A stretch of 60,782 bases of DNA from UBA1231 sp045123185 (GCA_045123185.1 JBGVIL010000205.1:1-60782), one strand, 5' to 3'; positions 17,263-27,425 are shown, numbered from the stretch's first letter. Made by a program: numbers and translations. Notes: a model not told the origin generated them from the sequence alone.

Positions 17263-17286
17263 CGCTTAAAAAACATACTATATAAT
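17263..17286 (+). promoter_or_regulatory. CGC-box promoter 7
   Basis: CGCTTAAAAAACA at 17263 and TATAAT at 17281. It drives the small gene at 17303. Confidence 0.8.
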
Positions 17287-17302
17287 GAAAGGAGAGATAA
17301 CT

Positions 17303-17452
17303 ATGAAAAAACCAAGTATTGAAACAGTTTTAACCTTTGCTGTGGCTATTGTATCAGGTATAACAGGATTTATATCTAGTATCAATGATCAAAAGAAGGA
17401 GAAAATAGTAGCAGACTTAGTTACAAGAGTTGCTAAACTTGAAGGTAAATAA
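17303..17452 (+). CDS. 49-residue membrane peptide
   Basis: A small frame with GAAAGGAGAG upstream. It encodes a single membrane segment (VLTFAVAIVSGITGFISS) followed by a charged helix (QKKEKIVADLVTRVAKLEG). It lies between a promoter and a terminator. Its function is unknown. Confidence 0.6.
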   Translation: MKKPSIETVLTFAVAIVSGITGFISSINDQKKEKIVADLVTRVAKLEGK

Positions 17453-17457
17453 TAAAT

Positions 17458-17485
17458 TAGGGTGAAAAAGCCCTATTTATTTTTA
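17458..17485 (+). terminator. Terminator after the 17303 gene
   Basis: TAGGG pairs with CCCTA around TGAAAAAG, followed by TTTATTTTT. Confidence 0.7.
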
Positions 17486-17498
17486 GAAAGGAGAAAAT

Positions 17499-18320
17499 AT
17501 GAACGAAAAGGTTACAAACTTACTAGTAAACACTAGAAATTATTTAACTAAACATAGTCCAGAAATTTTAACAGGTGTAGGTATTGCTGGATTATTATCA
17601 ACTACAGTATTAGCTGTAAAAGCTACACCAAAAGCTTTAAAACTTATTGATAAAGAAATTAAAAGACAAAATGATGAATCAATGAAAGAGGCAGTTAGAA
17701 AAAATGCTGAAACATGTGCATATATTGATAAATTAAAAACTATTGATATTATCAAAACATGTTGGAAACCATATGTACCAGCTGCAAGTTCTGCTATATT
17801 TGGTATTACTTGTATTATAGGTGCAATATCAATAAGAAATAAACGTAGTGCTGCTTTAGCTACAAGTTATGCTATTGCTGAAAGATCTTTATCAAGATAT
17901 AGAGATAAAGTTATTGAGACAATTGGCGATAAAAAAGAAAAAGAAATAAGAGAGAAGCTAGCACAAGACGAAGTAGATAATGATAAACCTAATGATAAAA
18001 CTGTTATTATAACATCTAAAGGTAATACATTATGTAAAGATTCAGTATCAGGAAGATATTTTAGATCTGATATTGATCTTATTAAAAATGCTATAAATGC
18101 ATTAAATAGACGTCTTAACTATGAACATTATATTTCATTAAACGAATTATATGGAGAAATAGGACTAGATAGTGTTAAAAATGGTGACATTATGGGTTGG
18201 AATCTTGATCAAGGTCTTATAGAATTAACATTTGATACATGTTTAGCTGAAAATGACGAACCATGTGTTGTAATTGATTATTCTATCGGTCCAAGATATG
18301 ATTTCGATAAATTAATGTAA
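17499..18320 (+). CDS. DUF6353-like membrane protein, paralogue B
   Basis: A 273-residue paralogue of 16474. It has HSPEILTGVGIAGLLSTTVLA (first membrane segment), CWKPYVPAASSAIFGITCII (second), ATSYAIAERSLSRYRDKVIE, and the C-terminal YISLNELYGEIGL ... IMGW. The central helices are rich in lysine and glutamate. The repeated two-segment, cytosolic-domain architecture suggests that A, B and C form a membrane complex, which is inference only. Confidence 0.7.
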   Translation: MNEKVTNLLVNTRNYLTKHSPEILTGVGIAGLLSTTVLAVKATPKALKLIDKEIKRQNDESMKEAVRKNAETCAYIDKLKTIDIIKTCWKPYVPAASSAIFGITCIIGAISIRNKRSAALATSYAIAERSLSRYRDKVIETIGDKKEKEIREKLAQDEVDNDKPNDKTVIITSKGNTLCKDSVSGRYFRSDIDLIKNAINALNRRLNYEHYISLNELYGEIGLDSVKNGDIMGWNLDQGLIELTFDTCLAENDEPCVVIDYSIGPRYDFDKLM

Positions 18321-18326
18321 TATATT

Positions 18327-18350
18327 CGCGTAAAAAACGTACGCTATAAT
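18327..18350 (+). promoter_or_regulatory. CGC-box promoter 8
   Basis: CGCGTAAAAAACG at 18327 and TATAAT at 18345. It drives 18397. Confidence 0.75.
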
Positions 18351-18396
18351 GGAAAAGATAATTTTTCTAAAATAATATTAAAAGGAGGAATTGACC

Positions 18397-18636
18397 ATGT
18401 CAATGAAAGAAGAAGAAAATGTAAAAACAGAGGAGATCTGTGAAACAGTAGTATCTACTGAGGAAGTTTGTGAGGTAAATAAAAAAGACCAAATCAAAAC
18501 TATAGCTAAGAAAGGATTGAAAATAGCTGGAGTTATTGGTGTTGGAGTATTTGGATTTATCTTAGGAAAAATCAGTGGTAAGAAAGTTGATACAGATGTT
18601 TCTGACGTTATTGAATCTCAAATAATTGATGAATAA
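18397..18636 (+). CDS. Small acidic membrane protein
   Basis: A 79-residue protein. An acidic N-terminal third (TEEICETVVSTEEVCEVN) is followed by a glycine-rich membrane segment (IAGVIGVGVFGFILGKISGK) and an acidic tail. The ATG lies ten bases after AAAGGAGG. Confidence 0.6.
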   Translation: MSMKEEENVKTEEICETVVSTEEVCEVNKKDQIKTIAKKGLKIAGVIGVGVFGFILGKISGKKVDTDVSDVIESQIIDE

Positions 18637-18675
18637 TTCTAAGAATGTTAGAAAAATTTTAAGTACTTAAGATTA

Positions 18676-18702
18676 GTGTCTGTAAAAAGGCACTTTTCTT
18701 TT
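18676..18702 (+). terminator. Terminator after the 18397 gene
   Basis: GTGTCT pairs with AGGCAC (one G-U pair) around GTAAAA, followed by a T-rich run. Confidence 0.6.
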
Positions 18703-18732
18703 TATTTTTAATTAGAAAGGAGAAAGTACTAT

Positions 18733-19356
18733 ATGGAAGAGTACAAATCAAACTCATATCGTTCTAAAGAAACACAAAAGAATGATAATGTAAAACCGGA
18801 AGACAGAAAAATAGAAAAAGTTGTTACTGGTGTTGTTAAAACAAAAAAGAAAAGCAAGATTAGTCAAGCTATGGATAATTTTATATCTGAAGATGCTAAA
18901 AACGTTAAGTCTTATGTTTTTGGTGAGGTATTAATACCAGCAATTAAAAAAGCTATATCTGATATAGTTACAGATGGTATTGATATTATTTTATATGGTG
19001 AGGCTAGAGGCAGAAATAAAAGATCTACTGCTGATCGTGTATCATACAGAAGCTATTATGATGATAGAGGTGGTAGGAACAGAATGAATGAAAGACAAGC
19101 TATTATGGCTGGTTCATATTCATATGATGATATAATTCTATCTACTAGAGGTGAGGCAGAAGATGTTCTATCAAGAATGGATGAATTAATTGAAACATAT
19201 GGATTAGTACGTGTTGCCGACTTATATGATTTAGTTGGTATCACAGGAAATTATACAGATAATAAATATGGTTGGATGAATATCCGTAATGCTGAAATAA
19301 TAAAAGTAAGAGATGGATATATGATCAAAATGCCTAGAGCAGTTCCAATTGACTAG
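18733..19356 (+). CDS. Soluble relative of the DUF6353 C-terminal domain
   Basis: A 207-residue protein. The N-terminal 60 residues are charged. Residues 50-85 are helical (FISEDAKNVKSYVFGEVLIP, AIKKAISDIVTDGIDIILYG). The C-terminal domain carries LVRVADLYDLVGI ... YGW, matching the LNTFYEALGI...GW motif of 16474, 17499 and 19671. There is no membrane segment. It is commonly seen among Firmicutes phages, but its function is unknown. Its stop is 13 bases before the next start. Confidence 0.65.
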   Translation: MEEYKSNSYRSKETQKNDNVKPEDRKIEKVVTGVVKTKKKSKISQAMDNFISEDAKNVKSYVFGEVLIPAIKKAISDIVTDGIDIILYGEARGRNKRSTADRVSYRSYYDDRGGRNRMNERQAIMAGSYSYDDIILSTRGEAEDVLSRMDELIETYGLVRVADLYDLVGITGNYTDNKYGWMNIRNAEIIKVRDGYMIKMPRAVPID

Positions 19357-19369
19357 GAGGTTTATATTT

Positions 19370-19693
19370 ATGAAATTTGTAAATGAATTTGAATTTGATT
19401 CAATAGAAAAAGGTAAAATGGTATATGATGCCGGATATAACCTTATAAAAGAAAAAGGATATGTAACTTGTGAGGATATGTATAAAATGATTAATAAAAG
19501 TCTATTACCATATTCTACAGATAAATGCCCTGATATTTATAAGAAACATGGTTGGACAGATTTTAGTCGAGCTACGGTTACATATCCAGCAACTACTATA
19601 GGTTGTATATTAATATTACCTGAAGTTAAAAATATTGAAAATATTATTAAAATGAAAGAAGGAGAAATAAATGGAATTCAAGAAAATAATTAA
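19370..19693 (+). CDS. Small protein with the C-terminal GW motif
   Basis: A 107-residue protein starting after TAGGAGG (an in-frame codon 21 bases upstream lacks a site). YVTCEDMYKMINKS ... KHGW aligns with the DLYxxxG...GW motif of its neighbours, so this is probably the isolated C-terminal domain of the family. It overlaps the next gene by 23 bases, implying coupled translation. Confidence 0.6.
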   Translation: MKFVNEFEFDSIEKGKMVYDAGYNLIKEKGYVTCEDMYKMINKSLLPYSTDKCPDIYKKHGWTDFSRATVTYPATTIGCILILPEVKNIENIIKMKEGEINGIQENN

Positions 19694-20600
19694 TCAAACA
19701 GGACTTAAAATTAAAAAACATAGTCCTGAAATTTTAATGGTAGCAGGAATAGTTGGTACTGTTACAGCAGCTGTTGGAGCTTGTAGAGCTACATTAAAAG
19801 CTGTAGAAGTATTTAATGAAAAAGATGTAAATACTGACATTGTTCACAAATGTCTAGAAGAAAAAACAGATAAATATAGCGAAGAAGATGCAAAAAGAGA
19901 TTTAACAGTAGTTTATGCTCAAACTGGAGTAAAATTAGTTAAATTATATGCACCATCAATTATATTAGGAGGAGTATCTATAGCTAGTATAGTTATGGGA
20001 CAAAGAATATTAAAGAAAAGAAATATTGCACTTGCTGCAGCATATACGGCAGTAGACAAAGGATTTAAAAGATATAGAGCTAATGTTATTGATAGATTTG
20101 GAGAAAAAGTAGATAAAGAATTAAGATATGATATTAAAGCTAAAAAAGTAGAAACTAAAATAGTAGACAAAAATGGAAAAGAAAAAACAGTAACCGAAAC
20201 TCAATATACTATTGATGGAAATCCATTAGAAAATATTAGCGAGTATGCTAGATTCTTTGATGAAGCAACAAGTACTGAACATCATAAAGATGCTGAGTAT
20301 AATTTAATGTTCTTAAGAAGACAACAAGATTATGCGAATGAAGTATTAAAAGCAAAAGGTCATTTATTTTTAAATGATGTATATGAAATGTTAGGTATAC
20401 CAAAAACTAAAGCTGGGCAAGTAGTTGGATGGATATATGATGAAAAGAATCCAAACGGAGATAATTATGTTGATTTTGGTATATATCGTTTATCAGGTTA
20501 TGAACCATCTGATGAAAGAAAAAGGGCATTTATAAATGGATACGAACGTAATATATTATTAGACTTTAATGTTGATGGTCCAATTTATGAATTAATCTGA
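19671..20600 (+). CDS. DUF6353-like membrane protein, paralogue C
   Basis: A 309-residue third paralogue. It has HSPEILMVAGIVGTVTAAVGA (first segment), LYAPSIILGGVSIASIVMGQ (second), AAAYTAVDKGFKRYRANVID, and the C-terminal HLFLNDVYEMLGI ... VVGW. It is longer than A and B because of a lysine-rich insert at about 145-175. It ends at TGA. Confidence 0.7.
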   Translation: MEFKKIINQTGLKIKKHSPEILMVAGIVGTVTAAVGACRATLKAVEVFNEKDVNTDIVHKCLEEKTDKYSEEDAKRDLTVVYAQTGVKLVKLYAPSIILGGVSIASIVMGQRILKKRNIALAAAYTAVDKGFKRYRANVIDRFGEKVDKELRYDIKAKKVETKIVDKNGKEKTVTETQYTIDGNPLENISEYARFFDEATSTEHHKDAEYNLMFLRRQQDYANEVLKAKGHLFLNDVYEMLGIPKTKAGQVVGWIYDEKNPNGDNYVDFGIYRLSGYEPSDERKRAFINGYERNILLDFNVDGPIYELI

Positions 20601-20683
20601 GGAGGTCTCAATAGTTATCGTAGTGGTGACTATTGGTATGACTCATTAAATTTTGGAATAAATTAAATAGGAGGTAAAATACA

Positions 20684-21346
20684 ATGAAAAATGTATTTAT
20701 ATTTTTAGGAGGAGCTGCTATTGGTTCTTTAATTACATGGAAATATGTGGAAGCCAAATATAAAAAATTAGCGGAAGAAGAAATTGCATCTGTTAAAGAA
20801 TTATATAAAGAAAAATTAGCAGAAAAATCTGAGTTCAATAAACAAAAAGTAGAAGAAATAAAAAATAATTATCCATGGGGTACAGACGAAAAAGACATTC
20901 AAAAGAAAGAAGTAGACAAAAATAACGAGGAATTAGAAAAAATAATTAATAATCAAAAATATGTTATAGGAACAGATTATGCTGAAGAAGATAAAGAAAG
21001 TGTACAAGTTGAAAATCTAGAAGATGATTTAAATGACGAAGATTATATTGTTCCTGTAGAAGTTGGTCCAACAAAACCAGAACCACCTTATATTATTACA
21101 GAAGATGAGTTTGGTGAGTTTGGAAATGAAGAACAAACATTGATATTTTACTCTGATTCAGTCTTAGCAGATGAAGATGATGATGTTATAACTGATCCTG
21201 AATCTGTAATAGGAAACGCATTAATAGAATTTAATAATCCTATGACTGAAAGAGTATTCGTTAGAGATGAAGCTCAGGAAATAGATTATATTATCTTACG
21301 TTCTGAGAAAACATATAGCGAAGTATGTGGTGAGGAGGAGCAATAA
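20684..21346 (+). CDS. Membrane-anchored acidic protein
   Basis: A 220-residue protein with an N-terminal membrane segment (FIFLGGAAIGSLITWKYVE), then a charged coiled coil and an acidic domain. Residues 120-205 (VGPTKPEPPYIITEDEFGE ... TLIFYSDSVLADEDDDV) resemble a conserved Firmicutes phage protein that often precedes replication genes. The stop and the next start overlap. Confidence 0.6.
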   Translation: MKNVFIFLGGAAIGSLITWKYVEAKYKKLAEEEIASVKELYKEKLAEKSEFNKQKVEEIKNNYPWGTDEKDIQKKEVDKNNEELEKIINNQKYVIGTDYAEEDKESVQVENLEDDLNDEDYIVPVEVGPTKPEPPYIITEDEFGEFGNEEQTLIFYSDSVLADEDDDVITDPESVIGNALIEFNNPMTERVFVRDEAQEIDYIILRSEKTYSEVCGEEEQ

Positions 21347-21891
21347 TGATATCATTCGAAGATCAAATCAGGAATGATTATTTTGAATGGTTATATAAGA
21401 ATGCTTGTAGAGGAAAAGGGCATGATACTGTATCTTATAGAAAACTACTCATGCTATTACACAGTATAGATTTTGATTTCTATATTCGAGATGATTTAAG
21501 TCGTTTTAATGATGGAATAGATCTTAGATATAAATTTGGTAATAGAATCGGTAGAGATGATATTATGGATATCTTGAATGAACCTTGCAGTGTTTTAGAA
21601 ATGATATTAGCTTTAGCTATTAGATGTGAGGATACAATAATGGCAAATGCTCAATATGGTGATAGAACAACACAATGGTTTTGGAATATGATTAAAAATT
21701 TAGGTTTAAGTTATATGACAGACGAACGATTTGACAAAGATACAGCAGTCCGTATTATTTACGATTTTATGGAACGTAGATATCAACCAAATGGAAAAGG
21801 AGGGTTATTCTATATTCCAGATTGTAGAGAAGATCTTACAAATGTAGAAATATGGACACAATTACTTTGGTATTTAGATAAATTTGAATAG
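21346..21891 (+). CDS. Conserved phage protein of unknown function
   Basis: A 181-residue soluble, mostly helical protein. FDFYIRDDLSRFNDGIDLRY and CSVLEMILALAIRCED, followed by TTQWFWNMIKNLGL and LTNVEIWTQLLWYLDKF, form a pattern seen in a family of Firmicutes phage proteins that pairs with the preceding gene. Both are probably accessory. The genes overlap (TAATG), so expression is coupled. Confidence 0.6.
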   Translation: MISFEDQIRNDYFEWLYKNACRGKGHDTVSYRKLLMLLHSIDFDFYIRDDLSRFNDGIDLRYKFGNRIGRDDIMDILNEPCSVLEMILALAIRCEDTIMANAQYGDRTTQWFWNMIKNLGLSYMTDERFDKDTAVRIIYDFMERRYQPNGKGGLFYIPDCREDLTNVEIWTQLLWYLDKFE

Positions 21892-21906
21892 AAAGGAGGA
21901 GAAAAC

Positions 21907-22119
21907 ATGATAGACATCTTAGTAAATGGTATTGTATTCAATGCATCAAGAATAAATGATATTAAAGATCACGTTAAAAAGACAGATAAGAATAATGCCT
22001 TATGTTTTCTACTAGTAACTGGTTGTATGTATTGTATAACTAAAATAATGTATAACCAAAATGATAGAATAAAGGCATTAGAAAATACGATTAAAGAGAT
22101 GAAAACGAAGGGAGAATAA
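21907..22119 (+). CDS. Small membrane protein before the replicase
   Basis: A 70-residue protein with one internal hydrophobic segment (ALCFLLVTGCMYCITKIMY) and a charged C-terminus. A strong AAAGGAGG site is present. It ends two bases before the replicase start, so it is probably co-translated. Confidence 0.55.
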   Translation: MIDILVNGIVFNASRINDIKDHVKKTDKNNALCFLLVTGCMYCITKIMYNQNDRIKALENTIKEMKTKGE

Positions 22120-22121
22120 TT

Positions 22122-25100
22122 ATGGTAGATTTTTTAATCATATCAGTACGTTCAACAAAAACAGGTGTTGAAATATATCCCAGATTTCGTTTATATCCTA
22201 AATCTAAAGATTTGATGATAAGAGGTCGGTGACTTCTATGCTGTTTGGTTAGAAGATATTGGATTATGGTCTACTAACGAAGATGATGCTTTATCAATAA
22301 TAGATTCAGAGTTAAGGAAAGCATATGATGAGTATAAAAAAGCTCATCCGGATGCGAAAATAAATGTGTTATATATGTGGGACTCTACTACTGGATCTAT
22401 TGACTCATGGCATAAATATTGTCAAAAGCAAAAAAGAGATTCATTTGAAATGTTAGATGAGACATTGATATTTTCTAATACTGAAACTAATAAAGATGAT
22501 CATGCTAGTAAAAGATTAAATTATCCTTTAGAACCAGGTAATATTGATGCTTATGATAAAATTATGAGTACTCTATATGACGAAGAAAATAGACATAAAA
22601 TTGAATGGGCTATTGGTAGTATTGTTACTGGCGATTCTAAATGGATACAAAAATTTATGGTATTTTATGGAGCAGCAGGTACAGGTAAATCAACAGTATT
22701 GAATATTATACAAGACTTATTTGAAGGATATTATTCTGTATTTGATGCAAAAGCATTAGGTTCTGGAAGTAACTCATTTGCTCTTGAACCATTCAAATGT
22801 AATCCATTAGTTGCTATACAACATGATGGTGATTTATCTAAAATAGAAGATAATACAAGACTTAATAGTTTAGTATCTCATGAATTAATGACTGTAAATG
22901 AGAAATTTAAGTCTACTTATGTGAACAAGTTTAAATGTTTCTTATTTATGGGTACTAATAAACCTGTAAGAATAACAGATGCTAAATCTGGTCTTATAAG
23001 AAGACTAATAGATGTTAGTCCTACAGGAAATAAGTTACCAGCTAGCGATTATAAAAGATTAACAAAACAAGTTAAATTTGAATTAGGCCCAATAGCTTGG
23101 CATTGTAAAGAAGTATATTTAGATGATCCTGGATATTATGATAGTTATGTACCAAGATCTATGATGGGAGCTTCAAATGACTTTTATAATTTTGTATTTG
23201 ATTCATATCTAGTATTTAAAAAAGATGATTCAACAACTTTAAAAGCTGCATGGGAAATGTATAAAACATATTGTGAAGATACAAGAGTTCCATATCCTAT
23301 ACCACAAAGAGCTTTTAAAGAGGAATTAAAAAATTATTTTAGAGATTATGAAGATAGATATAATAGTGATAATGGAGAAAGATTAAGAAGTTATTATAGT
23401 GGTTTTAAGACAGATATATTTGATTTAGAAGATATACCACAGAAAAAAGAAGTTAAAACTAAATCTAATCTAATAGAATTTAAGGAGCAGGAATCTATAT
23501 TTGATAAAGAATGTGCTGATTGTTTGGCACAATATGCTACATCAAAAGAAACTCCTGCAAAGAAATGGGATAATGTAAGAACAACATTGAAAAAAATAGA
23601 TACTTCAAAAATACATTATGTTAAAATACCCGAAAATCATATTGTTATAGATTTTGACATCAAAGATGAGAACGGTAACAAATCCTTTGAAAAGAATTTA
23701 GAAGCAGCTAGTAAATGGCCAGCTACTTATGCTGAATTAAGTAAAAGTGGCGCTGGTATACACTTACATTATATTTTCACAGGGGATGTTACAAAACTTA
23801 GCAGAGTATATGCTGATAGTATTGAAATTAAGGTATTTACAGGTAAGAGTTCACTTCGAAGGAGGTTAACGAAGTGTAATAATTTACCTATAAAGAAAAT
23901 TAGTTCTGGTCTACCGATGAAAGGAGAAAATAAAGTGGTAAGCGAAAACGTAATAAAAAGTGAAATAGGTTTACGAAAACTTATCCAAAGAAATCTTAAC
24001 AAAGAAATTCATCCAGGCACAAAGCCTAGTATAGATTTTATATATAAGATTTTAGAGGATGCCTACGAACGAGGTCTGAAATATGATGTTTCAGATATGA
24101 AAAATGAAATATACGCTTTTGCTATGAATAGTACTAATCAATCAGAGTATTGTGTTAAATTAGTAGGACAGATGCACTTTAAATCAGAAGATGCATCAGT
24201 TGCTGTTGATAGTAAAGATACGAGTTTAGTCTTCTATGATATTGAAGTATTTCCAAACTTATTATTAGTAAACTGGAAACTTCAAGGAGAAGGCAATAAA
24301 ATAGTTAGAATGATAAATCCAAAACCATCTGATATAGAAGAATTATTAAAATATCGTTTAGTTGGATTCAATTGTAGACGATATGATAATCATTTGATAT
24401 ATGCACGATTACTTGGATATTCTAACGAACAATTATATAATTTATCTCAAAGAATAATTAATGGAGAACGAAACGCATTCTTCGGCGAAGCATATAATTT
24501 ATCTTATACTGATATTTATGATTTTGCTTCTGCAGGAAATAAAAAGTCTCTTAAGAAATTAGAAATTGAGATGGGTATACATCACAAGGAATTAGGATTA
24601 CCTTGGGATAAACCGGTGCCTGAAGATAAATGGGTTGAAGTTGCCGAATATTGTGATAATGATGTTATTGCAACTGAAGCAGCTTGGAATTATTTATCTG
24701 CGGATTGGACAGCAAGAGAAATTCTAGCAGATTTAGCTGGAATGACAGTTAATGATACTACAAATACATTAACAACTAAAATTATATTCGGTAATGATAA
24801 GAAACCTCAAAGTAAATTCTTCTACAGAAATTTAGCTGAACCTGTTAAAGAATTGCCAGATGATATTTTAAAATTCTTAAAAAAGGCTTGTCCAGATATG
24901 ATGAAACAAACCCACGGTGAAGCAAATAGTCTTCTTCCATATTTTCCAGGATATACATTTGAAGGTGGAAAATCTATGTATCGAGGAGAGGAAGTAGGAG
25001 AAGGAGGTTATGTTTATGCTGAGCCTGGTATTCATTGTAATGTTGCTTTGTTGGATATTGCTAGTATGCATCCCCACAGTGATATTGCTGAGTGTCTATT

Positions 25101-26271
25101 TGGCCCTGAATATACTGAACGTTTTAGGGATATTGTTGAAGGAAGGGTTAGCATTAAGCATGAAGATTGGAAAGCAGTCGATAAAATGCTTGATGGAAAA
25201 CTTACACCATATGTTCAAAAGGTAATAAATGGTGAAATGACTTCTAAACAATTAGCAAATGCATTAAAGACAGCTATAAATTCAGTTTATGGTTTGACTG
25301 CTGCAAACTTTGATAATCCATTTAGAGATATTAGAAATAAAGATAACATAGTTGCAAAACGTGGAGCTTTATTTATGATAGATCTTAAACATGAAGTTCA
25401 AGCAAGAGGATTTACTGTAGCACATATTAAGACAGACTCAATTAAAATACCTAATGCTACTAAAGAAATCATACAATTTGTTATGGACTTTGGTAAAAAA
25501 TATGGATATACATTTGAGCATGAGGCTACATACGACAGAATGTGTCTTGTTAATGATGCAGTTTATGTTTGTAAATATGATGATGGACACTGGGATGCAA
25601 CAGGTACACAATTCCAGATTCCTTATGTATTTAAAACTTTATTTAGTAAAGAATTGATCACATTTGAGGATATGTGTGAAACTAAATCCGTTACTTCAGC
25701 TTTATATTTAGATTTAAATGAAAATCTTCCAGATGTATCTGAATATGAAAAAGAATTAACAAAATTAGAGCAACAATTTAAGAAACAAATGATATCTGAA
25801 GAAGATTATAATCTTTCTAAAGAATCATTATTAAGAGAAATTGAAAAAGGTCATGATTATCAATTTATCGGAAAAGTAGGAAACTTCTGTCCAATACTTC
25901 CAGGTAAAGGTGGAGGTTTACTAGTAAGGGAGAAAGATGGCAAATATTATGCTGCAACTGGATCAAAAGGATATAGATGGTTAGAATCTGAAACAGTTAG
26001 AGGTACTAATGAAGCTTATATCGATAGATCATATTATAATAATCTTGTTGATGAAGCAGTTAGTACAATATCTAAATATGGAGATTTTGAATGGTTTGTA
26101 TCCGATGATCCATATCCTAACTTAGAAAAAACTATAGAGGGTAAGTATGAACCTTATCCTCCTTGTGGTGACAGGAAATATATGACATGTTTTGATTGTC
26201 CAAAATTTGATATGGATGAATGTAAAATAGGTTATAATTTATCAAAATATATTATTCATAATAAAAATTGA
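22122..26271 (+). CDS. SF3 helicase - primase - family B DNA polymerase fusion (+1 shift at CGG 22227)
   Basis: About 1382 residues with a +1 shift at 22227. The ATG at 22122 has AAGGGAG upstream, but unshifted reading ends after 36 codons at TGA. Skipping C22227 gives RGGDFYAVWLEDIGLWST and the frame open to 26271. Helicase: Walker A GAAGTGKST at about 183-191 and a D5/SF3-like core to about 430. Primase: DFD at about 510-512, SGAGIHLHY some 30 residues later, then IEIKVFTGKSS, the three motifs of archaeo-eukaryotic primase/PrimPol domains. Polymerase: exonuclease motifs YDIEVF (706), NCRRYD and YCDND; motif A DIASMHPHS (978); motif B KTAINSVYG (1049); motif C KTDS (about 1105). One chain thus covers unwinding, priming, synthesis and proofreading. 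I see no inactive catalytic residue. Confidence 0.88.
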
Positions 26272-26292
26272 AAAAGAAAGGATTGAAATTTT

Positions 26293-26766
26293 ATGAAAGT
26301 AGAATCAGTTAGAGGCGTTCTTCAAATAGAAGACGCAAGAATTATTTATAGAAACTTCGGAGGAGAGGCTAGTAAATATAATAGAGAAGGAGATAGAAAT
26401 TTTGCAGTTATAATTCCTAATCAAGAAATTTGTGATCAATTAACAGCTGAAGGATGGAATGTAAAAATTAAACCACCAAGAGACGAAGACGATACACCAT
26501 TTATGTTCTTACCAGTAAAAGTCAAATTTAATAATAGAGGTCCAAATATTTATGTTCAATCAGCAGGAAATGTTAAAAGATTGACAGAAGAAACAGTTGG
26601 AATGTTAGACGAAATTGATATTCAAAGTGTTGATATGGATCTTAGACCATACGATTGGGAAATAAATGGTAAAGAAGGAAGATCTGCATATTTACAAGCA
26701 ATGAACGTCATACAAAATATTGATAGATTTGGTGCACAATACGCTGCACAAGATTTACCATTTTAA
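26293..26766 (+). CDS. Single-stranded DNA-binding-like protein
   Basis: A 157-residue protein directly after the replicase. ARIIYRNFGGEASKYNREGD and RNFAVII, then IYVQSAGNVKRL, and the short acidic/hydrophobic end AAQDLPF match the phage SSB-like family (DUF2815-like) found beside polymerases in Clostridia phages. A DLPF-type tip is the usual interaction peptide of SSBs. It probably protects single strands during replication. Confidence 0.75.
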   Translation: MKVESVRGVLQIEDARIIYRNFGGEASKYNREGDRNFAVIIPNQEICDQLTAEGWNVKIKPPRDEDDTPFMFLPVKVKFNNRGPNIYVQSAGNVKRLTEETVGMLDEIDIQSVDMDLRPYDWEINGKEGRSAYLQAMNVIQNIDRFGAQYAAQDLPF

Positions 26767-26857
26767 TTGATATTTTTGGGTGGCAAGTAGCAGTAAACTC
26801 TGTGAGGGCTTCAATTCCCAGGTAGTGATTAGGCTACCATCAAATTCTATCATTTGG

Positions 26858-26884
26858 CCGTCTACGGACGGTCTATTTATATTT
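26858..26884 (+). terminator. Terminator after the SSB-like gene
   Basis: CCGTC pairs with GACGG around TACG, followed by TCTATTTATATTTTT. The 26767-26857 interval can also bring GGTGGC (26779) together with GCTACC (26833). I see no coding there. Confidence 0.75.
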
Positions 26885-26905
26885 TTAGAAGGGATGATAT
26901 TAATC

Positions 26906-27187
26906 ATGGAATTAAAAGAAAAAGTTGTAAATTATGAATTAAAGGATACTGTTGATTTGATGAACAGTTCAGATTATAAAGAAAGATTTCAAGCAGAATA
27001 TTTACAAACAAAAATCAGATACAATAAATTACATAAAATGTTAGTTAAGTATGAAGCAAAGACATTAGATTTCGAACCAAGTTGTCCAATAAATGTATTG
27101 CAAATGCAAGCAAACTATATGGGTAACTATTTAAAACAATTAGAGATTAGAGCTGAAATAGAAAATATTGATATTTCACAATTTTAA
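26906..27187 (+). CDS. Phage protein of unknown function
   Basis: A 93-residue helical protein (ELKEKVVNYELKDTVDLMNS, SDYKERFQAEYLQTKIRYNK) with YMGNYLKQLEIRAEIE at the end. Crassvirus-like and Firmicutes phages carry similar small helical proteins near replication genes. The start at 26906 follows GAAGGGATG; the frame open further upstream lies across the terminator and is not credible. Confidence 0.55.
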   Translation: MELKEKVVNYELKDTVDLMNSSDYKERFQAEYLQTKIRYNKLHKMLVKYEAKTLDFEPSCPINVLQMQANYMGNYLKQLEIRAEIENIDISQF

Positions 27188-27206
27188 TTTATAGGAGGTA
27201 TTGTAT

Positions 27207-27425
27207 ATGAAATATATAGCAAAAATATTAAGCTTTATATTTTTAGAGTGTTTACAAATATTATTAAATTTTGGTATTACTTATTTATTTATTTGGATGA
27301 TTTCGTTATGCTTCGATTTCACTTGTACACTAAAATTAGTAGTGGGTATATATTTAATTACTTGTTTATTAAGATTTAGATTTTTTGTTAAGACAGAAGC
27401 TAAGTTGGAAAGGATTAACAAATGA
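27207..27425 (+). CDS. Small membrane protein
   Basis: A 72-residue protein with two hydrophobic stretches (LSFIFLECLQILLNFGITYL and LKLVVGIYLITCLLRFRFF). TAGGAGGT precedes this ATG. It overlaps the next start by four bases. Confidence 0.55.
   Translation: MKYIAKILSFIFLECLQILLNFGITYLFIWMISLCFDFTCTLKLVVGIYLITCLLRFRFFVKTEAKLERINK

Noticed and set aside
26779..26838. tRNA-like segment with GGTGGC/GCTACC ends and a TTCAATTCC element
   Set aside because: The TTCAATTCC element is not next to the acceptor 3' strand, its stem has only three pairs, the length is about 60 bases, and no anticodon arm can be drawn. At most a local hairpin before a terminator.
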